DNA of 64,000 bases from Owenia fusiformis (taxonomy: Eukaryota; Annelida; Polychaeta; Sabellida; Oweniidae). A program made the translations under genes and the position numbers. The notes under the pieces are model-generated. The model worked only from the letters and a program-made list of their open reading frames with translations. It was not told where the DNA came from and did no database searches. This document shows positions 23,941-44,919 of the stretch, one piece after another. Within the stretch, counting starts at the first letter, position 1; every line of letters begins with the position of its first letter. The stretch covers positions 17,681,181-17,745,180 of the forward strand of contig CAIIXF020000010.1 in the NCBI GenBank assembly GCA_903813345.2. The letters are read 5' to 3'.

Positions 23941-24474
23941 GATTGGATATTTTCTCGAAACTGCAATACTAAGCAATTTAATGAATTTTGATTGAATGTT
24001 GTTTTATTTGTTACACGACTAAACGTAAATATAAGAATATCATGTATTTACCAGAGCCCAAATGTTCCCAAATTTGAGAAAATTACTTTGCTTTATTTTT
24101 TCCTGAATTTGTTGTTAAAACCCCATGCGTATGTGGAGTGCTACCATTGCTAGGATTCAGTGAGTCAGTTATTAAACAAATATAAAATAAATAAATACCA
24201 ATTATATTTATTAATGCACGTTTTATTGCACAATTTGATCAATGCACGGAAGTCCTATTAACATGCTCTTTAATGTACAGATATGACCACTTTTAATTAT
24301 AAATTGGGAACCTCAAAACTGTTATTTTTATTCAAAGAGCCCAATTCTAAGTTAATATGTACAGGGTAGTTATATTAAATATATTCAACAATATATCTTC
24401 TGTCTCGTGACTCCATTTCTTTGATACATGGATGTATGTAGCCCAAAATTGCTATCTTCGTGATATTATTATAT
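23941..24474. other. no gene seen
   Basis: AT-rich sequence between the 290-codon ORF and the left TIR of the next transposon. Confidence 0.4.
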
Positions 24475-25510
24475 AGCGAGATCAATAGTGCAAGAAAACA
24501 GGCAAATAGTTCGTTCATGGAACGAAGCATGAAACTTTCCACATATCATCAGAATACCTTTCCCTTTGATTTAAGAGCCAGAGCCATTTTTGTGGTCAAC
24601 TAGAATGATCAAAAAACAATAAGTACCCCCTCCCACCAAATCCCGTGGGGGTGGGGAGATATAGGAATATTTTTTTCATAAAAAATTTTCTTTGAATATG
24701 GTCATACCACAGTTTTAGTGTGCTATTTTCATGGTAAAGAAATTTTGCAAACATAACAAGATGATTTATCATCAATTTTCATCATTGTTAAAGACTAATC
24801 ATGGGCGACGCCCACTTTTCATATCTTGAACATTTAGGTTATTAAATCTCTATCATAGGTTGAATAAATGAATGTAATTTAGCTTTCTGGATAAGACCAG
24901 ATACTCTTTTGATGTTAGGTGCTATAATTAATCTTAGAATTTGACTTCTTAAAGGCTCATAACATATCACACCCCTGTTTAGAAGAAAGAAGAAAGCGAG
25001 CAACAAATGTCCCAGATCTACAACATGTATCCACTATTCTATGTACATGTATGTCGAGTCTCTATATTCTCCTGAAGAAAACCTATGCTACAGATACAAC
25101 TGTCCAGAATCTAGATGATGAAGTGCTTAAACAGTTTGATGAATGGTGTGCTGACCAAGTGCCTAAACAGTTTTATGAATGGTGTGCTGACCAACAGAAT
25201 GTACCAGTCTTCAGGCTTTGGTTTCTGATTATTTAAATTGAAATACTGTGCCTAGACTATGTGAGGGCTATAGGACAGGAGGAGAACTTTCCTCTTTATT
25301 TCCAGATGGTTTCTCTTTGATTTTCATAGTTGTTAAAGACTAGTCATGGGCGACACCCACTTTTCATATGCTGAACATTTAGGCTATTAAACCTCTTTTA
25401 TGGGTTTGAACCAGAACCAGAAGGGCCGCCACACAGTCACAGCCTGCAGTCTCTAAATTCTCAAGAGAGCCTATACTACAAATACATCTGTCTAGAATCT
25501 AGATGATGAA

Positions 25511-25939
25511 GTGATAAAGAGTTTGATGAATGGTGTGCTGACCAACAGAATGTACCAGTCTTTAAGTTTTGGTTTCCGATTATTTGAATCGAAATACTGT
25601 GCCTTAACTAAGTGTGTGCTATCAGAGAGGGCAATTTCCCTCTTTATCTCTAGTCAATTAGCAAGCGTATCACCTGGTTTTTCGTTTTTTGACCTTGTCA
25701 ATATGCTTGATGAGTACCAGTTCACATTAGGAATTTGCTACAACTATAACAAATACATCCAGAAGTCTACGAAGCCTTCACAAAAGGCCACTTCACTGTT
25801 ACCAAGATGGAGCTTTTCAGCCATTGCTAGTGCTACTGACCAGGTTCACAAGCAGAATAACAGTCTAGATAAATCAAACGGTGGAGCAGTGTGGCTCTTT
25901 GACAACCAGACAACTCTATTGGATGGTTGGGGGCCCTGA
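25511..25939 (+). pseudogene. Transposon protein fragment (142 codons)
   Basis: Longest open piece of the transposon gene. It contains LLPRWSFSAIASATDQVHKQ and NNSLDKSNGGAVWLF, resembling the conserved D-Q-x-H-x-Q-N-N / GGAV segment of that protein family. Similarity continues past the stop in another frame. Function of the family unknown to me; probably the transposase or an accessory protein. Confidence 0.55.
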
Positions 25940-26456
25940 ATTTGTCAGACTGATCATGAATTTGAGAACAATATAAATAATGATCAAGATGAAGACCTAT
26001 CTAATCATGAACAAAGTATAAGCATACAACAAAGATTCAAAGATAATGTGAAACTATTATCAGAAACCATAGAATAGATGGGAAATCCTTTCTGGAGACT
26101 TCAAATGACTTGTACTCATTAGACAACAAAGATATTGTATCCTCAATGTCAGTCCAGAAGAAGTGAGTAGTTCCCATAATACTATCACGTTCTTTCGTAC
26201 TCATGAACATAATTTATTTAAATCACGCCCATCAGTATACGATGTAAAATCAAATTGCAGGACATGATTACGTGCACAATCATGAGCATGAGGTCTCTCA
26301 GGGCAGCACATGCGCAAAGTAAAATGGGAAATTGTGGAGATGGTGTTTATTTCAGTTTAACATCAGGTCAACATCATCATTTCTAAATGAAGGTAACACT
26401 ATTTAAGTTAATCGATCCAAACTTGTAGAGAATAATCATAAATCAACATTCTGCTT

Positions 26457-26783
26457 GTGAACCTGGGTCATATTTGGGAAATGGAGCAAAGTGGCCAGGA
26501 TCAGTACAAATTGTACACTAAAGAAAAACTGGATGACAAATCTAAACAAATAACAGACACTATCTATATAAAAAGAAACAATTTTCTAATATTTAAGGAA
26601 CAGAAAACAAAAGTGAATGTTACCAAGGAAACAGCATTGAAAAAAAATGATTGTGCTCTCTTTTCAAGACTGTTCATTGCATGTCAGAATAGAGATAGTC
26701 ATCTTGAGGAGTTCTTCAAACGTGAAAACCAGTCCTTCCCACCCTCTTTATCTCAAAATGGAACAATTAAAACAACTAATTAA
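26457..26783 (+). pseudogene. Transposon protein fragment (ACQNRD..FFKRENQ segment)
   Basis: A 108-codon frame with KTKVNVTKETALKKNDCALF followed by SRLFIACQNRDSHLEEFFKR and ENQSFPPSLS. This matches from memory the ACQxRxGDLxxFFxHENQxxPPSLS signature of the same transposon-borne family. It terminates before the rest of the domain, so it is a decayed copy. Confidence 0.55.
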
Positions 26784-28274
26784 GTGCCGAAAGGTAGATG
26801 AAATGTTACCATCAAATTGGAATTTATTAGAGATGATCTAAACAATGTATTGTAAGATGTATTATCATATCCCCCGATGCCCATTCAAGACATTTCCCCA
26901 TCAACACATGAATAAGCACATCCACCGTGCAGTAAAGTCTGGGTAGAACACATTGATGATTAGAACAGTAGACTGATATTGTCTGTCTCACAGTCAGTAT
27001 ATCATCAGAACTCAAAGTTCAAAAATGGATAGCTTTGGGAAAAGTAAAAAATGAGAGATATCTCACATGAAATGGCAGCTGCACTTTGACATGGTAGGAC
27101 TATGTGTCTCCCCTTATTTCATGCCCCCACAGGTTCAGACACTATATCCGGATTCCATGGTAAATTAAAAACAACAGCGGCTGAAGATCCCAATAAGTAA
27201 GCCAAAGTTATGCCAATCACTGAACGTTTTGTTGTGATTTTATACAACAGAGACAACAATGAAACAACTGTAAATGCTGCAAGACAAGAAATGTTCACAA
27301 AGAAAACAGCTCAAATTGAGAACATCCCACCATAAGTTGCATAAGTTCGGTCCAGACAATTATACCTATGTCAGTCCTCGCTTCACTCTCAAAATTGAGT
27401 TGGGAATCCATTACCACAAAGGCTGGAAAAATGATTTATGTGCCAGTATGGAAAACATTGCCCCAAGCTTCAGATGCATGCCAAATGCTAGTAAAATGTA
27501 GCTGCAAACAATAGTGCTCAACAAAAAGATGCAAGTGCTTTAAAGCCAATATTATGCATGTATTGCCCTGTATTTGTGTGACAGGGATTGTAATGGACAT
27601 GGCACCTAAGTGAGTGATAATGATAATAGAGTGTTGAAGTGCTTAAATGCACAAAATAGGATATTTGAACTGCAGTTAAGATACTTAATGAGGTAACTTG
27701 TATCAATTAGTCAAAGTGCTCTCATTAAAAATTATGTATCATTAATTGTGAATTATATATTATTATATCTTTATATCTAAAAGGGGTGTGGCCTTTCACA
27801 AGCCTTTAACAGTGAAATTGACTTACTTACAGCATCTATTATCTTAACATAAGTAATCTTGTCAGATTTATTCAGCCATATTAGGTAATTTTCCTATTCA
27901 TAATAGAAGACACATTAACTTGTATATTTAACATGTTGATAAAGTGGGCGTCGCCCTTGGTCAGGCTTTAACAATGAATATCAATGAGAAATACTGATGC
28001 AATCTTGAAAATTGTTTTTAAACACTGAAAATAACATACTAAAAATGAATATAGATCATATTCAAAAAAAAAATCAACAAAAAAATAATTCTTCCCTCCC
28101 CCTCCCCCAAGGATTTGATGGGAGGGGGTATTTGCAATTTTTCGGTCATTCTAATGAACTACAAAAATGGGTCTGGCTCTTAAATCAAAGGGAATGGTAT
28201 TCTGATGATATGTGGAAAGTTTCACGCTTCGTTCCATGAATGAACTATTTTTGCACTATTGATCTCGCTAATAT

Positions 28275-28910
28275 AGGGCCTGTTAAAGATGCACATATTC
28301 TGACATATGCATGTTAAAATAAATAGGTTTTTCATTTACATACAATTTGCTACATGTAAGTGCATGTGAAATAAACAGATGCATACGTATCTGACACAAT
28401 GTCACTGTAGCTCTACTTGTTGATGTAGTATCTCAGCTATATCAAAAGGCCTCTGATGGAACAGATACAATTCCATAAATATTGGTGTATGAATATTTTT
28501 TCCATAATCCATCAATTGATCTTTGGAGAAATGTTCCATTTTATAAATGAGACTGGAAGCTTAGTTGACATCCTTAAAAGCATACTGGACAGTCTATGAC
28601 ACACGATCCAAGCAAGCTTTGGTTTCAATGCTTTTATAGATCCAAGCAAGGTGAATAGTTGATGAGGCTGATGACATCTAATCTCATAAATGGGGTCTAA
28701 AAATGTTTTAATCTTGCCCCACCCCTAGACTGTTGTGGTTGACTTAACTGTACAACTTGGGATACTTCATCAAAAAAACTGAAAAAACAGAATATGTTGT
28801 TTGTCATTATTTATGCAGTAAACTTACTAGTATATATAATGAACAAAAAATTATTTTCATTTGAAACATCTGTTATACCTGATCTTATTAACTTTAATTA
28901 TTTTGTAAAA
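28275..28910. other. 3' flank of VPS45, no further exon found
   Basis: Searched on the minus strand for a last VPS45 exon encoding a SFLEEV-like end; none found. Confidence 0.35.
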
Positions 28911-38740
<9,830 letters not shown>

Positions 38741-38869
38741 TTATTCAGATTAAATCTTACAGATCAGCATCTATATTAGCCCATATGTACATCTGGGAAT
38801 ACTAAACTATATATCATACTCAGACATCTTCTAGATCTGCAGTACCCATGGACGTATATCTATCGCAAA

Positions 38870-39258
38870 TAGGCCCACTGGGCGTTTATTTTGGGGGCGT
38901 TTAAGAACTCAAAATAAACCCCCATGGGAAAACTATTTTCCAATTTCAAGGGGATGGGCGTTAAAATTAGAGGAAAATAGCTTTTCAAAGCCAATGGGTG
39001 TTTATTTTGAAGGATGCTATCGATCGTAAAATTGACACTCCTTCATATATAGCTCACGCAATGGCCATGAACACGGGCATGAGCTTTTCCTCTTTTCGGG
39101 TCGCCACTTATATAGGCCTAGTATACATATTTGTCTGTTTTTCCCGGGCTGTTTTTTACTAATAGCAATTTTCGAATGTTTTCGCCCACTGGGCATACAG
39201 AGAAAAAACTTTTCCAGACAGTTCTCTTTTAAATAAACGCCCATGGGCCCATTTGCGA
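38870..39258. mobile_element. about 390-bp TIR MITE upstream of VPS45
   Basis: The left end TCGCAAATAGGCCCACTGGG and the inverted right end TCGCAAATGGGCCCATGGGC match, followed inward on both sides by CGTTTATTT. No intact ORF for a transposase. It lies between the two opposed copies at 37,971 and 39,413. Confidence 0.75.
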
Positions 39259-39412
39259 GAATTCTTATGCCCTAAACATAACTGGTATATGATTGTAGAT
39301 TAGGGCTCTGAGGGCTTTAGAATTTGTAAGTTGGACTGCCTGATCATATGGTCCTCATAATATTATATTACACTGTGATACAAACAGGACTGTTGACTGG
39401 AGGATGTAATAT

Positions 39413-39873
39413 GGGACAATTCCACAGATAAATGCTGTAATGTAATCCAATGTGAAAATATTGAAATCTTTGGATTGATTATGAAAAAACGAGGATTTTC
39501 GGTACATAACCCCATATACCACGGGATAGGTCCATATGTCCCCTTTCAAATCAAAACAAAAATTGCATAGAACACCCATGGAGAAAAAAAGATATGACTG
39601 CTTTTTCCGCTATCTATCCGAATTTTAAACAATTTTCAATAGATTTCAAACTCAAGACCACCGTCACAAAAAGTCAAATATTTGAAGTGAACCGAATCAT
39701 TTCGCCATACTTTTTGTAAAATTATATACACACGAGATAAACAAAATAAAATATAAAATCTGTACATTTTCACTGGTGATTGCACCGATAAATATTGATT
39801 TCAATCAACCATCATCCCGATTTTAAATTTAGATTTTTTGTCTTTTCACTAGCGCCATCTGTGGAGTTATCCC
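39413..39873 (-). mobile_element. about 460-bp TIR element, copy 2 (upstream of VPS45)
   Basis: Reverse-complement copy of 37,971-38,435, with only scattered differences. A TAT repeat on both flanks suggests a 3-bp target duplication. Together the two copies bracket VPS45 exon 1. Confidence 0.85.
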
Positions 39874-39879
39874 TATGTG

Positions 39880-41362
39880 ACTAGCTTGAGATCCAAAACT
39901 TGTTGATAACAGCCACGATCAAATTTCTCATCCTAGATAAGAGGTACCATACAGCTGCATATCATTTTTATTAACAACAGGTTCATTTAAATAAGCTGCG
40001 TGTTTTTTCTACATACAACATCAAACATGCCTTTTCTTTGCAAGCGAGTCGCCATTAAGTGACGAGACTGGTCCTTCGCCTGCCTAAATTCTGAGATCGA
40101 ATAATATTCTCACTCTATGCTCTGCGGGTCACGTCTTCAACTCTGATTGTATCTAATTAAATTAAAGAGCTAATTTCCGACTTTCTGTCAGTCTGTAGAC
40201 TCCCATAATAGTTCTACTTAGCAGAAGTTTTGGTTGAGGAATCAACACAATTTTGACGGCGCCAATATACGCTTGTAAAAAATGGTCCTTTAATCGCCAA
40301 AATTTCTTTCAGTCCATGGAAACTGAAAGGAACTTAGCTGGGGATATTGATGTAATGTAAACCAAAACAACCCAATACGAATAAGGTGTGTATTAATGAT
40401 TAACTTTCCTGTTATCTCAAAATTTGCTTGGAACTATACCATTGAATTACTATGGGAAATTCCCCAAAGAGAAATTTCTCGCGGCCATGGGGGGGGGCAA
40501 AAATTCTTTCTAAAATCGTGCAGTTTTTCAGGATTCTGAGCATATTTCATGGGCCTTTATCAAAGTGAACCCCCCTGGAATTTTTCTGAAAAGTGACCCT
40601 CCCCCCTCCCCCCCCCCCCTTGGCTAAAGCTGGCTATGGGCCTGGCATATGAACCCAGGTATGTAGCCTGACCTTGTAATCCAATTTAGAGAATGTGAAA
40701 TCATTTTTTCGTGTGAGGAAACCAATAACCAACGACACACACTTACTATTGGTGTCGATCGTACTATCAGATGAGCGATTCGTGTATTTAAAAAGACAAA
40801 AAAGGTGGTATATATCCAAAGTGTGATATATTTATACCATGATAAACCATACATTTAATACATTTCTAATTTCATCTCAGAGTGATGGCGCAATAGATAT
40901 CCTTTTTGTGTCAAACAACAAACTAAATCTTACATTATTTGACATAAAAGCCGTGTCATGAAAATTGAAATTGAAGTCAATTTGACCTTTTCTGGATATT
41001 AAGACACGAAATGATTTCAAGCAATAAGTTGGTTCAGATATGATGCATCACCACCTTTTATAATGTTTATAGACATCTCATTGGTTTGCTGTCACAAATA
41101 ACAATTCGAACCAAACTTTTCCAATATTAATGACGTTTATTGTGTCTAACAAGTTGTTCTAGCACATCGGGTTTTCCACTTCACTGAAATTACAGACATG
41201 AAATAATAAAAGGGATGTAAACCTATGGCTATCATTAATTAATTAATTACTTTATCTTCATTTTTACATGATTTGATAACATTGGGTAAGACTACATTAC
41301 CCAACGTGGTTAAAACGTTACATAGGACCTTTAAATCTAACTTGCATTTTGATATTTGTGCA
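39880..41362. other. no gene seen
   Basis: Contains a dispersed repeat at about 40,440-40,640 with long C and G runs, ending in GGCTATGGGCCTG. A possible AATAAA (complement of 41,136-41,141) may serve the gene to the right. Confidence 0.4.
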
Positions 41363-44300
41363 TTAGTTGTTATGTTCAGTGTTCTTTTGTTTGGCAAGTT
41401 GTTTCTTCATTTCTCGGTTTGCCTTTCTTTGTTCCTCTGTCTTTCGACCATTTGTGGCAGTCCTATTTTCTTTTTTCAAAGCAATATTCGCCTTCCTTTC
41501 TTCTTCCGTCTTACGGTATCGCTTACTTGTACCTAGGAGGATAAAATGATAATCTAGAGTACTAAATAATCAAAATTGTGGCACAATCCTCGTAACTCGA
41601 CTGTTGCTTTAGCAAAAAATACTGTAATTACTTTATCAGGAGATCTCGTATGGCCTTTGCAGTACAAGAAGTTAAGGAGAAACGAAATATAAAATCTCGC
41701 CCTCGGTATTCATTTTTCATGAATGACTATGAAATTCACATACCGTCTTTGCCATAACTATCATCCTCTGAGTTATCATCGCGGCCACTCACTTCCATAT
41801 CATTATCAACATCATCATTAGCCTCATCATTATCAACACCAGCAGGGACAGCATCATTATATTGAACTGCAGGAATGCCTTTGCCTGACATGCTTTTGTC
41901 TTCTAAAGCTAAAACACGTAACAATCTTAAGAGCCCGGACTTAAGAGCTGCAACGTATGGATCATCATACCTTGCACGGGGGCTAGAATCTATAATACTC
42001 AAGTTATTTTTGGATTTAACAGGTAGAGTCATTATATATTTTCTCCCAAATAAAACCTCAAGTTTTTTTGTAAGCAAAAATGTTTCATTTGTCGTATACG
42101 TTATTAAAATATAGGATGTCCAGAAAATCTGTGCAGAGTGTTTTTTATTATTTATTCATTCATTGTACATTTATTTAGGATACAACAATACATGTGTAAG
42201 TGGCTAAGAAGCATTATCAGCCAACATATGTAGAGTGTATATTTAGCGACTATATGGACGCCCTGTATATCGAACCGAAAATTGCATTTGGTAAATACAA
42301 AGTGGACATGCATAATATGCAATCCTTACAAATGCGAAGTGAAGCAAGAGGAATACACCTTAGTACTGTACATGTACAAAACAAAACCTACCATCTATCA
42401 TTTTAGGCTTGCAGAAATCGCTAAATCTTAGACAGGTCTCGTCAAGACAATGCCCATCCCTTATGGCATAGTAAGGATATATATCGACATCCTGTGGAAA
42501 AGAAAATATTGATACTAGCAAATTCGAAGGTAAATAATAGTTATCAGATAGTTGACCCTTCAAAAACGGACGAAACGGAAGTCCATTTCTGCTGTTCTCA
42601 CGGGGTACCAACTACTAACTTTACTTTTCGACCTTCCAGGTGTTCAAGGACTGTGAGTCTCATACTGCACCGTTTTTCTTCAACCTTGTTCCATTTAAAG
42701 GAAAACAAAAATGCCTTTCTGCCGGTACATTACTTTATTGTACATATTGTACAGAGTCACTCGTTTTAGTGGCGTTTTGGTCCCCAGCTGTGAGAAGCGC
42801 TTCTGTATACCAGTAGAATGTACAGTACCAACAGAAATGCATTTTTGATTCGCTCTTAATTTTTTTTAATTTGTTTGATTCAAGAAAATATACTTTTTAT
42901 TTTTTGGTGACACTCACACCTACTCTGAGCCACATTCTCAGAAGTACGCATTTATTCAAATAATCAATCGCTATATAGACCATGACCATTAGGTTCATGG
43001 TCATGTAAATAATGACAATTATGATCATGGTCGTGTAAATAATAGAAAGAACATATTTTTAGGTTATCACATAGTCGGATTAATTAATTCACGAGGACTG
43101 CATTTGATTGAAGGAAAACAAATTGTTTTAATGAAAGTTGTTTTAATGGTAAAAAACTGGTTAAAGATATGACTGCCTGAAATCATGAGCCGTACAATAC
43201 GTGTGATTCTTTAGTTCTGAATATTGAATACTGTGATGCTGCTTTCCATTCAAAAAATGACTTACCTGGTTTGGAATGCGAAATTTGTAATCGCAACCGC
43301 AGCAAAGTGGAATATTTTTACGTGGATTCACGCATCGAGTCTTGAACTTGGTACATTTCATACCAAGATTGACGGCATCGACGACTCCTGTCAGGCAGAA
43401 CACACCTGAAACTTATAAATTTATGATTAAAGGCGTTTGATTAACGAGTGCATTTAATCAGTTTATACTTATAATGGTACAAGCAACTTAACACCTGAAA
43501 GTACATAATGGTGCAGGTTAATGCTCATGATCCCTCTCCCAATGTAATGACAAAACAAGGCGTGTGCGGTAGGTTAGATGGCAGAAGCTTGTCTGTTAGA
43601 CTGGTCATCGCCGGGAGGGGTGTGAGTGTGGACACCGCGAACCCGGGGTTACAATGCATGGTCAGTCTAAGACGCTTATCACAAATTAAAAAAATAAAAT
43701 TGATGTACCTGAAAGCACTATGAACATGTGGCATAGGCGTCTAAAACAATGAATATACTATTTCTACCAACCCAAGTAAATTTTTAATCTATATTCCTCA
43801 AAAAAAGTTAAGGACCAGTGGTTTTCCTCATAGGTTTACATGCTAACCCCCATATTTGTTTGAACGACTATTTTCTAAGCGTGGAACAAAAGGAATCCAA
43901 ATAAAGAAAATAAATCTGTATTTTGATTCTATTCCCTATAAAGTCCGCAACATTTCAATGATTACATTGGGTCAAAATTTATGTCAAAATTGAGAAATTT
44001 CATGAAATTTAACAAAGATGGCAGATCCCATGTTAAACAAATGGGGAAATGGTCATCATGATAATCCATGACATCTCATTTCTTCTCAGCCCTGAGGTGA
44101 AACAGAAAGATGCTATGAGTATCAGAATGGGAAATGGTTGGGTTGCCATAAGTCATATGAGGAACGATCCATCCATGTGATTGCTCTCAAAATTGAAATT
44201 GTAAGAGATAATCAAATTTGCTAAATTATCCACAAAAATAAAATATGAATCAGAATTAATTGTCCAGGCTTTACAAAAGTTAATGGTTTCAAATTCAGTA

Positions 44301-44919
44301 ATTTTTAATGAACCTCTTATTGAAATAACACAGGTGGTTCAGTGAGCTGGTCAAAATTACTTTAACGCTCCGTATCGCTAATTTTAACAACATAAGCGAG
44401 ACATTTAGCATGTAAAATGTAAAATCATTAAATTTTCTACTTAGAAAGTATTTTTAATAAATGTTTTGCTGAATAGATATTCCAAAATCTAAGTTGCCCC
44501 TAAGCCACCATTCCCCATTCGTTTAACATGGGATCTGCCATTTTTGCTACATTTCATGAAATTCATCAATTTTGATATCAAATTTTGACCCAATGTAATG
44601 AAGATATAACATTGAAACGTTGCGGACTTTATAGGGAATAGAATCAAGATGCAGATTTATTTACTTTATTGGGATTTATTTTGTTCCCCGCTTTGAAAAT
44701 AGTCGTTCAAACAAATATGGGGTTTAACATGTAAACCTATGAGAAAAACCACTGGTTCTTAACTTTTTTTTGAGGAGTATAATTAAAAAAGCTCTAAGAA
44801 CAGTTTGATGATGTCGGTAGAGCAGAGATTGAATTCTTCACTTTTTATAGTTTATAAAAGATAGTAAAATGGTACTTACCAAAAATAAGAATACAGGCTA
44901 AAGGCATTTCTCCTTTCAT
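41363..44919 (-). CDS. Secreted Cys-rich protein with acidic and basic tail, unrecognised
   Basis: Five exons: 44880-44919, 43266-43405, 42392-42491, 41744-41989, 41363-41532. All junctions are GT-AG and the phases close exactly to 231 residues. Exon 1 runs into exon 2 as a signal peptide (MKGEMPLACILIFGVFCLTG, cleavage near VVDA). The mature N-terminal half has eight Cys (residues 31, 38, 48, 49, 51, 75, 80, 87) within GMKCTKFKTRC, PLCCGCDYKF, DGHCLDETC and DFCK. A leucine-rich helix follows (VAALKSGLLRLLRVLALED), then an Asp-rich stretch (about 142-175), then a Lys/Arg/Glu coiled tail with RKTEEERKAN and RKTEEQRKAN. It is probably secreted and disulfide-bonded. Dibasic sites invite comparison with propeptides, but no known family fits. 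Introns hold two TIR elements. Confidence 0.75.
42109..42269. mobile_element. short mariner-like MITE in intron 3 of the secreted-protein gene
   Basis: Ends TATAGGATGTCCAGAAAATC and, inverted, TATACAGGGCGTCCATATAG, with TA at both borders. About 160 bp, non-coding. Confidence 0.5.
43795..44780. mobile_element. TIR element with about 250-bp arms in intron 1 of the secreted-protein gene
   Basis: Left CCTCAAAAAAAGTTAAGGAC and the inverted right end match inward for about 250 bp (AACCACTGG, TTTGTTTGAACGACTATTTT, CCCATGTTAAAC blocks). The flanks are TA-rich, consistent with a Tc1/mariner-type TA target. The centre holds the dispersed segment also seen at 3,068. Confidence 0.75.

Larger units (their letters stand above)
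24475..28271 (+). mobile_element. Decayed DNA transposon with about 370-bp TIRs
   Basis: The left end (AGCGAGATCAATAGTGCAAG) and the inverted right end match over roughly 370 bp at 24,475-24,845 and 27,935-28,271. Matching blocks include ACGAAGC(A/G)TGAAACTTTCC, CTTTGATTTAAGAGCCAGA and GGGCGACGCCCACTTT. The interior, read on plus, carries pieces of a protein family I recall as common in invertebrate genomes with transposons: FDEWCADQ with FRLWFLII (about 25,130-25,240), ATDQVHKQNNSLDKSNGGAV (about 25,830-25,890), SRLFIACQNRDSHLEEFF (about 26,660-26,720) and a Cys-rich end CSCKQ..CSTKRCKC (about 27,490). The reading frame is broken by several stops and shifts. An inner segment is duplicated (about 24,785-25,240 and 25,330-25,600). 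Target duplication not resolved. Confidence 0.8.

Noticed and set aside
43560-43685. GC-rich stretch with GTTAGACTGGTCATC and AACCCGGGGTT, tRNA-like
   Set aside because: No cloverleaf with proper arms could be drawn; the inverted GACTGGTCAT/ATGGTCAGTC blocks suggest a small repeat instead.
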